This document shows, piece after piece, positions 19,540 to 28,071 of a stretch of DNA of 64,000 nt. Under the pieces are notes generated by a model. The model saw only the letters and a list, made by a program, of their open reading frames with translations, searched no databases and was not told the origin of the DNA. The DNA lies in contig JADJXQ010000004.1 of the NCBI GenBank assembly GCA_016710335.1, forward strand, positions 372,001 through 436,000. The letters run 5' to 3'. Origin of the DNA: Rhodospirillales bacterium. Its GTDB lineage: Bacteria; Pseudomonadota; Alphaproteobacteria; Rhodospirillales; Defluviicoccaceae. The first letter of the stretch is position 1; every line of letters starts with the position of its first letter. Made by a program: the position numbers and the translations under genes.

Positions 19540-22500
19540 TCGCCGCCATCATTCGCTGGTCGCTTGCCAACCGCTTCATGATCGCCGTCCTGACGGTCCT
19601 GCTGCTGGTCGGCGGCATCTGGGCCTTGCGCAGCACGCCGGTCGACGCGTTGCCCGACCTCTCCGACGTGCAGGTCATCATCAAGACGTCCTATCCCGGT
19701 CAGGCGCCGCAACTCGTCGAAGACCAGGTCACCTATCCGCTGACCACCGCCATGCTGGCCGTGCCCGGTGCGCGCACGGTTCGCGGCTATTCCATGTTCG
19801 GCGACAGCTACGTCTATATCCTCTTCGAGGAGGGGACCGACCTCTACTGGGCCCGCTCGCGGGTGCTCGAGTATCTGTCGCAGGTGACTCCCCGCCTGCC
19901 GGCCGGCGCCTCCCCGGCCCTTGGGCCCGATGCCACCGGCGTCGGCTGGGTGTTCCAGTACGCCCTGGTCGACCGGACCGGGCGGCATGACCTGTCGCAG
20001 CTCCGCTCGATCCAGGACTGGTTCCTGAAGTATGAACTGCAGACCGTAGCGGGCGTGTCCGAGGTGGCCACCGTCGGCGGCATGGTCAAGCAGTACCAGG
20101 TCGTCGTGGATCCGCAGCAGCTGCGCGCCTACGGCCTGCCGCTGTCAGAGGTCAAGGCCGCGGTCCAGAAGGCGAACCAGGAAACCGGCGCCTCGGTCAT
20201 CGAGATGGCCGAAGCGGAATACATGGTGCGCGCCGGCGGCTATATCGACGAGATCGCCGATCTTGAGGCGGTGCCGCTCAAGGCCAGCGCCGGCGGCACG
20301 CCGGTCCTGCTGTCGGACGTGGCCGAGATCCGCCTCGGGCCGGAGCTGCGGCGTGGCATCGGCGAATTGGACGGTGAGGGCGAGGCGGTCGGCGGCGTCA
20401 TCATCATGCGCTGGGGCGAAAACGCGCTCGCCACCATCGAGGCGGTGAAGCAGAAGCTGGCCGATCTGAAGGCGAGCCTGCCCGAGGGCGTAGAGGTGGT
20501 GACCACCTACGACCGCTCCGGCCTGATCGAACGCGCGATCCACAACCTGACCCACAAGCTGCTCGAGGAAATGCTGGTCGTGGTGCTGGTCTGCGCCGCG
20601 TTCCTGCTGCATCTGCGCTCGTCGCTGGTGGTCGTCCTGTTCCTGCCCATCAGTCTTCTGGCCGCCTTCCTGGTCATGCGGCTGCAGGGCATCAACGCCA
20701 ACATCATGTCGCTCGGCGGCATCGCCATCGCCATTGGCGCCATGGTGGACGCTGCCATCGTCATGATTGAGAACCTGCACCGCAAGATCGAGACGACGCC
20801 GCTGACGAACGAGAACCGCTGGAAGGTGGTGGCCGAGGCAACTACGGAGGTGGGGCCGGCGCTGTTCTTCTCGCTGCTCATCATCACCTTGAGCTTCGTC
20901 CCGGTTTTCGCCCTTGAGGCCCAGGAAGGCCGCATGTTCAAGCCGCTGGCCTTCACCAAGACCTATGCCATGGCGGCTGCATCCATCCTCTCCATTACCC
21001 TGGTGCCGGTGCTGATGGGCTGGTTCATCCGCGGCCGCCACATCATTCCCGAGCACAGGAACCCGGTCAGCCGATTGTTCATTTGGATGTATCGCCCCTT
21101 GCTGGGGAGCGTTGTCCGGCGGCCGTTGACCATGGTGATCGCCGCCGCGGCTATGACCGTCTCGACCGCCTTCCCCATCGCAAAGCTGGGCACGGAGTTC
21201 ATGCCGGAGCTCGACGAGGGGGAACTCCTCTACATGCCGAGCCTGTTCCCGGGCGTCTCCATCGGCAAGGCCGGCGAGATCCTGCAGCAGACCGATCGCC
21301 TGATCCGCACGATGCCCGAGGTCGAGACGGTCTACGGAAAAGTCGGCCGTGCGGAAACGGCCACTGACCCTGCCCCCTTGACCATGGTCGAGACGACGGT
21401 GCGCCTGAAGCCGAAGGATCAATGGCGCCCCGGCATGACCATGCAGGGCATCCGCGACGCTTTGGACAGTCTGGTGCAGATCCCCGGCGTGACCAACGTC
21501 TGGATCATGCCGATCAAGAACCGTCTCGACATGCTGGCGACGGGCATCAAGACGCCGGTCGGCATCAAGGTGGCGGGGCCCGATCTGGACGAGATCGGCC
21601 GCATCGCCGCCCGGATTGAACAGGTGGTCAAGGGCGTGCCGGGCACGGCCTCGGCCTACGCCGAGCGCACCGTCGGCGGGCGTTACTTGAACGTCGACAT
21701 CGACCGCAAGGCCGCGGCCCGCCACGCCCTTTCCATCGCCGACGTGCAGGACGTGATCCGCTCCGCGATCGGCGGTATTCGTGTCTCGGAGACGGTGGAG
21801 GGGCTGGAGCGCTATCCGATCAGCATCCGCTATCCCTACGACGACCGGACCAGCATCGCAGCGCTGCGGGAGTTGCCCATGGTCACTCCCTCCGGGGCGC
21901 ATATCGCGTTGGGCGACGTAGCCGGCATCGAGATCGCTGACGGCCCGGGAATGATCCGCTCGGAAAATGCCCGTCTCAACGGCTGGGTCTATGTCGACAT
22001 CGCCGGCCGCGACTTGGGCGGTCATGTGGACGAAGCTCGCCGAACCGTCGCCGAACAGGTGCAGATTCCACCGGGCTACTCCCTGGCGTGGTCGGGCCAG
22101 TTTGAGTTCCTGGAGCGCGCCGAGAAGCGTCTCGGCCTGATCATCCCCGTGGCCCTGCTGCTGATCGTCGTGTTGCTCTACCTGGCCTTCGGCCGGGTCC
22201 TCGACGTGATCGTCATCATGGCGACCCTGCCGGTGGCCTTGTCAGGCGGCTTCTGGCTGCTTTGGCTGCTGGGGTTCGATCTGTCGGTGGCGGTAGTGGT
22301 CGGTTTCATTGCGTTGGCGGGCGTCGCCGTCGAAACCGCAATCATCATGCAGGTCTATCTGAACATCGCGCTCGACAAGCGCCGGAGGCTGGCCGAAGGC
22401 GAGGGGCGGCCAGTCGGCATGAACGACGTCTACGACGCCGTGCGCGAAGGCGCCCTGTTGCGTCTCCGTCCCAAGCTGATGACGGTGGCCGCCATCTTCG

Positions 22501-22739
22501 CCGGCCTGTTGCCCATCATGTACGGGGTCGGCGCCGGATCCGATGTCATGCGCCGCATCGCTGCTCCCATGGTCGGCGGCATGACCACTGCAACGCTGCT
22601 CACCTTGTTCGTCATCCCCGCCGTTTTCGTGCTGGTCAACCGGCTCGACACGATCCGCAACCCAAAGTCCTTCCAGTTCCCGAGGGCGCTCTTGCCCACC
22701 GCCATTGAAGCCTCACCTCGCCAGGAGAAGACACTATGA
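19536..22739 (+). CDS. cusA: Heavy-metal efflux RND transporter, CusA/CzcA family
   Basis: This 1067-aa inner-membrane proton-driven pump is of normal HME-RND length. It shows the N-terminal ANRFMIAVLTVLLLVGGIWA helix, DVQVIIKTSYPGQAPQLVED, the TM4 proton-relay region GGIAIAIGAMVDAAIVMIEN, the large periplasmic loops and the second half beginning near residue 530 (VVRRPLTMVIAAAAMTVS). The Met-rich segments and the CusB/CusF partners favour Cu(I)/Ag(I) over Co/Zn/Cd, but this is inference. It overlaps cusB (ATGA) and the following cusF-like gene (ATGA). No outer-membrane factor gene is present in the cluster. Confidence 0.93.
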   Translation: MIAAIIRWSLANRFMIAVLTVLLLVGGIWALRSTPVDALPDLSDVQVIIKTSYPGQAPQLVEDQVTYPLTTAMLAVPGARTVRGYSMFGDSYVYILFEEGTDLYWARSRVLEYLSQVTPRLPAGASPALGPDATGVGWVFQYALVDRTGRHDLSQLRSIQDWFLKYELQTVAGVSEVATVGGMVKQYQVVVDPQQLRAYGLPLSEVKAAVQKANQETGASVIEMAEAEYMVRAGGYIDEIADLEAVPLKASAGGTPVLLSDVAEIRLGPELRRGIGELDGEGEAVGGVIIMRWGENALATIEAVKQKLADLKASLPEGVEVVTTYDRSGLIERAIHNLTHKLLEEMLVVVLVCAAFLLHLRSSLVVVLFLPISLLAAFLVMRLQGINANIMSLGGIAIAIGAMVDAAIVMIENLHRKIETTPLTNENRWKVVAEATTEVGPALFFSLLIITLSFVPVFALEAQEGRMFKPLAFTKTYAMAAASILSITLVPVLMGWFIRGRHIIPEHRNPVSRLFIWMYRPLLGSVVRRPLTMVIAAAAMTVSTAFPIAKLGTEFMPELDEGELLYMPSLFPGVSIGKAGEILQQTDRLIRTMPEVETVYGKVGRAETATDPAPLTMVETTVRLKPKDQWRPGMTMQGIRDALDSLVQIPGVTNVWIMPIKNRLDMLATGIKTPVGIKVAGPDLDEIGRIAARIEQVVKGVPGTASAYAERTVGGRYLNVDIDRKAAARHALSIADVQDVIRSAIGGIRVSETVEGLERYPISIRYPYDDRTSIAALRELPMVTPSGAHIALGDVAGIEIADGPGMIRSENARLNGWVYVDIAGRDLGGHVDEARRTVAEQVQIPPGYSLAWSGQFEFLERAEKRLGLIIPVALLLIVVLLYLAFGRVLDVIVIMATLPVALSGGFWLLWLLGFDLSVAVVVGFIALAGVAVETAIIMQVYLNIALDKRRRLAEGEGRPVGMNDVYDAVREGALLRLRPKLMTVAAIFAGLLPIMYGVGAGSDVMRRIAAPMVGGMTTATLLTLFVIPAVFVLVNRLDTIRNPKSFQFPRALLPTAIEASPRQEKTL

Positions 22740-23122
22740 AAGCTCTCGTGATCGGCTCAGCTCCCGCCTTCGCCTTCGCCTTCGCCTTCGCCTTCGCCTT
22801 CGCTCTCGCCCTCGGCCTCGCCCTCGCTCCCGCGGCTTTCGCCCAATCCGGCCACGACTCGGGCGGCCACGGTGGCGGACGAACGACCTCGAACGGGGAG
22901 GCGGTGGCCGCGTCGGGTACGGTCGACGCCGTCGATGCGGCATCTCGCAAGCTCACGCTCTCCCATGGTCCCATCAAGGCGCTGGGCTGGCCGAGCATGA
23001 CGATGGATTTCGCCGTGGCGGACAATGTCGATCTGTCCTCGCTCAAGCCCGGCGCGGAGGTCGACTTCACGCTCACCCGGGGCGCCGATGGGCTCTATAT
23101 GATCGACAGCCTGACGAAGTAG
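22736..23122 (+). CDS. cusF: CusF-like periplasmic copper-binding protein
   Basis: This 128-aa protein has an exceptionally repetitive signal peptide (Phe-Ala repeats, residues ~11-24) ending AFAQ, then a His/Gly-rich stretch and a CusF/CusA-loop type OB-fold with LSHGPIKALGWPSMTMDFAV, carrying the His, Trp and two Met residues that bind Cu(I)/Ag(I). CusF hands metal to CusB/CusA. The ATG overlaps the cusA stop. The microsatellite at 22766-22801 encodes the repeats. Confidence 0.9.
   Translation: MKALVIGSAPAFAFAFAFAFAFALALGLALAPAAFAQSGHDSGGHGGGRTTSNGEAVAASGTVDAVDAASRKLTLSHGPIKALGWPSMTMDFAVADNVDLSSLKPGAEVDFTLTRGADGLYMIDSLTK
22766..22801 (+). repeat. Hexanucleotide microsatellite (GCCTTC x6) in cusF signal peptide
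   Basis: Six perfect copies of GCCTTC are followed by degenerate copies (GCTCTC, GCCCTC). Each unit adds Phe-Ala or a similar hydrophobic pair, so copy-number change would alter signal-peptide length without shifting the frame. Confidence 0.9.
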
Positions 23123-23272
23123 CCGCGCAAAGGAGCGCTCCAAACCGGCCTTGATTTCACCGCCTTCATTGCTGTATTGTCGTACGACTTTACGGAAAAT
23201 GGCGCTTGCCCGATCCAAGGGCGAAGGTGCAGTGCGCATCTGAAACGCAAAAGGGGCGCCGAGGGAGGAAGC

Positions 23273-23707
23273 ATGAAGTCGAGCCTTCAGGTAGGCCTGT
23301 CGTTGCAGCGGCGAATCACCATCGACCGCGAGCGGACCATCGATTTCATGGGTGAGGACGGCCGGGTCTACGCGACGCCGATGCTGGTGCATGACATCGA
23401 GCACTGCTGTCGCGACCTGATCCTCGAACACCTCGACGACGGCGAGGACTCGGTCGGGACGGCGGTCAGCGTCCAGCACACCGCGGCGACCCTGCTCGAC
23501 ATGCATGTCACCGTGACGGTCACCATCGCGGCGGTCGAGGGCCGGCTGGTGCGTCTCGACGTCAAAGCCGAGGACGACCTGGAGCCGATCGGCAACGGCT
23601 CCCACACCCGCTTCGTGGTCGACAGGGACAAGACCCTCGAGCGGCTCAAGGCCAAGCGACTGAAATACACGCGCCAGGGGGCCGAAGCGGAAGTCGCGGC
23701 AACATGA
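23273..23707 (+). CDS. Hot-dog thioesterase, FlK-like family
   Basis: This 144-aa protein resembles the fluoroacetyl-CoA-thioesterase-like (COG5496) group: MKSSLQVGLSLQRRITIDRE, FMGEDGRVYATPMLVHDIEH, VGTAVSVQHTAATLLDMHVT and a basic C-terminus (LKAKRLKYTRQ). ATG at 23273 follows GGGAGGAA; an upstream ATG at 23177 is not convincing. It is the first gene of the aryl-acid operon and overlaps the Mo-enzyme gene by 4 nt, so it may hydrolyse an aryl-CoA intermediate or by-product; that role is inference. Confidence 0.8.
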   Translation: MKSSLQVGLSLQRRITIDRERTIDFMGEDGRVYATPMLVHDIEHCCRDLILEHLDDGEDSVGTAVSVQHTAATLLDMHVTVTVTIAAVEGRLVRLDVKAEDDLEPIGNGSHTRFVVDRDKTLERLKAKRLKYTRQGAEAEVAAT

Positions 23708-26457
23708 GCCGCGATCCCGGGCGCGCTCCGGTTGGCGACCGCCGCACCGTTGCGACATATTGCTACCAGTGTGTCGCCGGGCCGGACCTGCTGACCGTCT
23801 CGGTGGAAGACGGTGTCGCCACCGAGGTTCAGCCCAACTTCGAGGCCGCGGAGGTGCACCCGGCCGGCGGCAAGGTCTGCGTCAAGGCCTATGGCCTTGT
23901 CCAGAAGACCTACAACCCCAACCGCATCCGCACCCCGATGAAGCGGACCAACCCAAAGAAGGGGCGGAACGAGAACCCCGGCTTCGTTCCCATCTCCTGG
24001 GACGAGGCGCTGGACCTGGTGGCCGGCAAGCTCAAGGACGCTCGCGCCCGCGGCCTGCTCGACGGCTCCGGCTATCCCCGCCTCGCCGTCAGCTTCGGCG
24101 GCGCCGGCACGCCGACCGCCTACATGGGCACCTTCCCGGCCTTCCTCGCCGCCTGGGGCCCCGTCGATCTCGGCTTCGGCAGCGGCCAGGGCGTCAAGTG
24201 CTACCATTCGGAGCACCTCTACGGCGAGTTCTGGCACCGCGCCTTCACCGTCTGCCCCGACACGCCGCTCTGCGAGTATCTGGTCTCGTTCGGCGCCAAT
24301 GTCGAAGCGTCGGGAGGCGTGTGCGGGGTCAAGCGCTACGCCGACGCCCGCGCCCGCGGCTTCAAGCGCGTTCAGGTCGAGCCGCACCTCTCCGTCACCG
24401 GCGCCTGCTCGACCGAGTGGATCCCCATAAAGCCGAAGACCGACGCCGCCTTCCTCTACGCGATGCTCCACGTCCTGCTCCACGAGCACCCGCGGGAAGA
24501 CCTGGACCTGGAGTTCATCAAGCACCGCACCTCGTCGCCCTATCTGCTCGGCCGCTTCGGTTTCTACATGCGAGACCCGGAGACGGAGAAGCCGCTGATC
24601 TGGGACGGGCGCACCGACAGCCCGGTGCCGTTCGACACGCCCGGCGCCGAGCCGGTTCTGGAGGCGCCGTTCCTGGTCGAGAACGGCCTCGAGATCGGCG
24701 CCGACGGCCGGCGGTGGCGGCACAAGCCGGAGCGCTGCCTGTCCGCGTTCGAGAAGCTGGTGGCGCACGTGGAGCCGTATACGCCGCGCTGGGCGTCACA
24801 GATCTGCGAGGTGCCGGCCAAGACCATCCGCCGCGTCGCCAACGAGTTCCTGCAGCACGCCCGCATCGGCGAGACCATCGACATCGAGGGCGTGACGCTG
24901 CCCTACCGCCCGGTCGCCATCACCCTCGGCAAGACGGTCAACAACGGCTGGGGCGGCTTCGACTGCGTGTGGGCGCGCACCGCGCTCGCGTGCCTGGTCG
25001 GCGGGCTCGAGGTGCCGGGCGGCATCCTCGGCACCACGGTGCGCCTCAATCGGCCGGCGACGTCGCGCCAGGCGTGCGTCAAGGCGGGGCCGGACGGCTT
25101 CATGGATTACCCCATGAACCCCACCGACAAGGAACACTGGATCAGCCGGCCGGAGGTGCGCAATGCCAACCGCACCCTGATTCCGCTGGTCGCCAACAGC
25201 CCGTGGAGCCAGGCGCTCGGCCCCACCCACATCGCCTGGATGATGCAGGACGACCCGCCCGAGCACTGGCCGGAGCCGACCATGCCGGACGTGTGGATCG
25301 TCTACCGCACCAACCCGGTGATCTCGTTCTGGGAAACGGAGAAGATCGAGCAGACCATCGCCAAGTTCCCATTCACGGTGGCGTTCTCCTACGGGCGCAA
25401 CGAGACCAACCATTACGCCGACGTGCTGCTGCCGGAGTGCACGGACCTGGAGAGTCTGCAGCTCATCCGCATCGGCGGCACCAAGTACTTCGAGCAGTAC
25501 TGGGACAAGCAGGGCTTCGCGCTCCGCCAGCCGGCGGTGGAGCCGCAAGGCGACACGCGCGATTTCACCTGGATCGCCACCGAGCTGGCGCACCGCTCGG
25601 GCCTTCTGCTCGAATACAACCATGCCATCTCCAAAGGCGCTGCCGGGGTGCCGCTCAAGGGCGACGGCTACGACTTCTCGCTCAAGCCCGAGGAGCCGCA
25701 CGGGGTCGAGGAAATCTGGGACGCGGTCTGCCGGGCGGCCAGCGCCGAGCTGTCCGGCGGCGCCGACAACCAGGGCCTCGACTACTACCGCGAGCACGGC
25801 TTCCGGGTCGCGCCGTTCCCCAAGCTCGACTGGTACCTGTATCCGACGATCATCGACAAGCAGCTCCGCTTCGAGCTTCCGTACCAGGAACGCCTGTTCC
25901 GGATCGGCCGCCAGCTCGCCAACCGCCTGCACGAGCGGGGGATCTCGTGGTGGGATGAGCAGCTCGAGGAATACAACCCGCTGCCGGACTGGAAGGATTA
26001 TCCCGGTCTGTTCGAGCGGGTGCTGGCCGAGAACTACAAGATCGACATCAAGGACTTCCCGTTCTGGCTGGTGACCGCGCGCAGCATGCAATACGCGTGG
26101 GGCGCCAACGTCGACGTCCAGATGATCCGCGAAGTGGCGAGCAACATCGCCGGCCACGGCGGCGTCATCATCAACGCCGGCAAGGCCGCGGAGATGGGAA
26201 TCGGGCCCGGCGACCGTGTCGAGGTGCGCTCGCCGATCGCCAAGACACAAGGAAGCGCCGTGCTGCGCCAGGGCATCCGCCCCGATACGCTGCTGATGAT
26301 CGGCCAGTTCGATCACTGGGCGACGCCGGTCGCCAAGGACTTCAAGGTCCCGAGCATGAACAAGCTGACGCCGATGCTGCTCGGTCTCACCGACGCAACC
26401 GGCTCCGGCAGCGACCTTGTCAAGGTTTCGCTGCGTCGCCTGGGAGGCCCCCGGTGA
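23704..26457 (+). CDS. padB: Molybdopterin oxidoreductase catalytic subunit, PadB-like (phenylacetyl-CoA:acceptor oxidoreductase type)
   Basis: This 917-aa DMSO-reductase-family enzyme carries bis-MGD. It begins with a cysteine motif TYCYQCVAGPDLL and VCVKAYG (Cys20, Cys23, Cys59; the third Cys of the usual CxxCxxxC is Pro27), then the Mo-cofactor domains, with Cys166 in GQGVKCYHSEHLYG a likely Mo ligand, and a C-terminal MGD-binding domain (SMQYAWGANVDVQMIREV). There is no twin-arginine signal, so it should be cytoplasmic. The neighbours (FeS/membrane subunit, arylpyruvate ferredoxin oxidoreductase, phenylacetate-CoA ligase) point to the PadBCD enzyme that oxidises phenylacetyl-CoA to phenylglyoxylate anaerobically. 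Other Mo-enzyme substrates are not excluded. Confidence 0.75.
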   Translation: MSRDPGRAPVGDRRTVATYCYQCVAGPDLLTVSVEDGVATEVQPNFEAAEVHPAGGKVCVKAYGLVQKTYNPNRIRTPMKRTNPKKGRNENPGFVPISWDEALDLVAGKLKDARARGLLDGSGYPRLAVSFGGAGTPTAYMGTFPAFLAAWGPVDLGFGSGQGVKCYHSEHLYGEFWHRAFTVCPDTPLCEYLVSFGANVEASGGVCGVKRYADARARGFKRVQVEPHLSVTGACSTEWIPIKPKTDAAFLYAMLHVLLHEHPREDLDLEFIKHRTSSPYLLGRFGFYMRDPETEKPLIWDGRTDSPVPFDTPGAEPVLEAPFLVENGLEIGADGRRWRHKPERCLSAFEKLVAHVEPYTPRWASQICEVPAKTIRRVANEFLQHARIGETIDIEGVTLPYRPVAITLGKTVNNGWGGFDCVWARTALACLVGGLEVPGGILGTTVRLNRPATSRQACVKAGPDGFMDYPMNPTDKEHWISRPEVRNANRTLIPLVANSPWSQALGPTHIAWMMQDDPPEHWPEPTMPDVWIVYRTNPVISFWETEKIEQTIAKFPFTVAFSYGRNETNHYADVLLPECTDLESLQLIRIGGTKYFEQYWDKQGFALRQPAVEPQGDTRDFTWIATELAHRSGLLLEYNHAISKGAAGVPLKGDGYDFSLKPEEPHGVEEIWDAVCRAASAELSGGADNQGLDYYREHGFRVAPFPKLDWYLYPTIIDKQLRFELPYQERLFRIGRQLANRLHERGISWWDEQLEEYNPLPDWKDYPGLFERVLAENYKIDIKDFPFWLVTARSMQYAWGANVDVQMIREVASNIAGHGGVIINAGKAAEMGIGPGDRVEVRSPIAKTQGSAVLRQGIRPDTLLMIGQFDHWATPVAKDFKVPSMNKLTPMLLGLTDATGSGSDLVKVSLRRLGGPR

Positions 26458-26484
26458 CATGACACGCTCTATAGGATCAGCGCG

Positions 26485-28071
26485 ATGACGCGGTGGGCGA
26501 TGATCGCCGATCTCGACCGCTGCGTCGGCTGCCAGACCTGCACCGCCGCCTGCAAGCACGCCAACGCCACCTCGCCGGCGGTGCAGTGGCGGAAGGTGCT
26601 GGATGTCGAGTCCGGCGAATTCCCCAATGTCACCCGGACGTTCGTGCCGGTCGGCTGCATGCACTGCGAGGATCCGCCGTGCATGCACGTCTGCCCCTCC
26701 ACCGCGACCGGCCAGCGCGCCGACGGCATCGTCACCATCGACTACGAACTCTGCATCGGCTGCGCCTACTGCGCCGTCGCCTGCCCCTACCAGGCCCGCT
26801 ACAAGATCGACGCGCCGCGCTTCGCGTATGGCGGCGTGGGCATGAAGATGAAAAACGAGGCGAAGCGTGAGGAGCCGCGCCGCCTCGGCGTCGCCCAGAA
26901 ATGCACCTTCTGCTCGGACCGCGTCGACTTTGGTCTCGAGCACGGCCTGACCCCGGGACTCGATCCGGAGGCGACGCCGGCCTGCGTCAACTCCTGCATC
27001 GCCGACGCGCTCCACTTCGGCGACCTCGACAACCCCGACAGCAACGTCTCGGCTCTGCTCCACGACTACCGGCACTTTCCCATGCATGAGGAACTGAACA
27101 CCCGTCCCGGCTTCTATTACCTGTGGAAGCGCGGGGAGGAGAGCGACGACGCGCGGGCGCCGGTCGCCATGGATTCCGGCGTCATGTCGCCGGGCGCGGC
27201 GCCGCGCCAGCAAGAGCATTGGGACTGGCGCGCCGCCGGCAACTTCATGTGCGGCGGCGCCGGCACCGGCCTCGCCGCTTTCGCCGCCGCGGCCGCCGTC
27301 GCTGGCGCCTCGTTCGTGATTCCGGGGCTGGCGGCGTTGGCGCTGATCGCCGCCGGCCTGTTCTTCGTCTGGCTTGAGATCGGCCGGCCGTGGCGGTTCA
27401 TCAACGTCGTTATCAATCCGCACACCTCGTGGATGACGCGGGAGGCGCTGACCAGCGGCCCGCTGTTCGCCGCGGGCCTCGCCGCGGTGTGGTTCGACTC
27501 CGCCGTCCTAGCCGCGGTGACCGCGGCGTTGGCGCTGGTGTTCCTCTACTGCCAGGCGCGGATGATCCACGCCTCCAAAGGCATCCCGACATGGCGGGAG
27601 GACCGGGTGGTGCCGCTGCTGGTGACGACGGGATTGGCCGAAGGCGGCGGTGCGTTCCTCGCCGGCACCGCCGCGCTGGCCGATCCCTTCGGCGTCGGAC
27701 TGGCGGCAGCGCTGGCCGTGCTGGCGCTGGTGGCGCTCCGCTGGTGGTTCTGGGTCCGCTACTTCGCGAACCTCAGGCACGGCGGTGCGCCGGCCGGCGC
27801 GCTCGACGTGCTCCAGTCCCTGCAGGCGCCGTTCATCCTCGCGTCCCACATCGGCCCGATCCTGTTGATCGCCGGCGGGCTGGCGTTCCCGCCGCTGCTG
27901 ACCCCCGGCTTCGTGCTCGGCGGCTTGCTGGCGATGGCCGGCGGCTGGGCGTTCAAGTTCACCCTGATCACCCGCGCCGGCTTCAACCAGGGCTTCGCGA
28001 TCCGCCACACCCCGGCACGCGGCGCGGGACCGGGCGGGCCGGGCGTCAAACCGGGATGGTCGGCGCGATGA
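26485..28071 (+). CDS. Fused FeS (PadC/DmsB-like) and membrane-anchor (PadD/DmsC-like) subunit
   Basis: This 528-aa protein joins two subunits usually encoded separately. Residues ~1-200 are a four-cluster ferredoxin subunit: CVGCQTCTAACKHA, CMHCEDPPCMHVCP, CIGCAYCAVACPYQ, CTFCSDR and CVNSC. A linker (~residues 215-250) leads to a ~270-aa DmsC/NrfD-like part with about eight hydrophobic segments, starting NFMCGGAGTGLAAF. It should take electrons from the Mo subunit and pass them to quinone in the membrane. The stop codon overlaps the iorA start (ATGA). The gap to padB is 27 nt. Confidence 0.85.
   Translation: MTRWAMIADLDRCVGCQTCTAACKHANATSPAVQWRKVLDVESGEFPNVTRTFVPVGCMHCEDPPCMHVCPSTATGQRADGIVTIDYELCIGCAYCAVACPYQARYKIDAPRFAYGGVGMKMKNEAKREEPRRLGVAQKCTFCSDRVDFGLEHGLTPGLDPEATPACVNSCIADALHFGDLDNPDSNVSALLHDYRHFPMHEELNTRPGFYYLWKRGEESDDARAPVAMDSGVMSPGAAPRQQEHWDWRAAGNFMCGGAGTGLAAFAAAAAVAGASFVIPGLAALALIAAGLFFVWLEIGRPWRFINVVINPHTSWMTREALTSGPLFAAGLAAVWFDSAVLAAVTAALALVFLYCQARMIHASKGIPTWREDRVVPLLVTTGLAEGGGAFLAGTAALADPFGVGLAAALAVLALVALRWWFWVRYFANLRHGGAPAGALDVLQSLQAPFILASHIGPILLIAGGLAFPPLLTPGFVLGGLLAMAGGWAFKFTLITRAGFNQGFAIRHTPARGAGPGGPGVKPGWSAR

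Noticed and set aside
20145..27423. Very long antisense open frames under cusA (20145-22025) and padB/padCD (24796-27423)
   Set aside because: High-GC codon bias on the opposite strand keeps antisense frames open; no recognisable domains and His/Arg/Gly-rich composition. Same applies to 13225-15156 and 55034-56356.
27390..28067. N-terminal extension of IorA
   Set aside because: It overlaps the FeS/membrane fusion gene in another frame and has no homology; IorA begins with an ATGA overlap at 28068.
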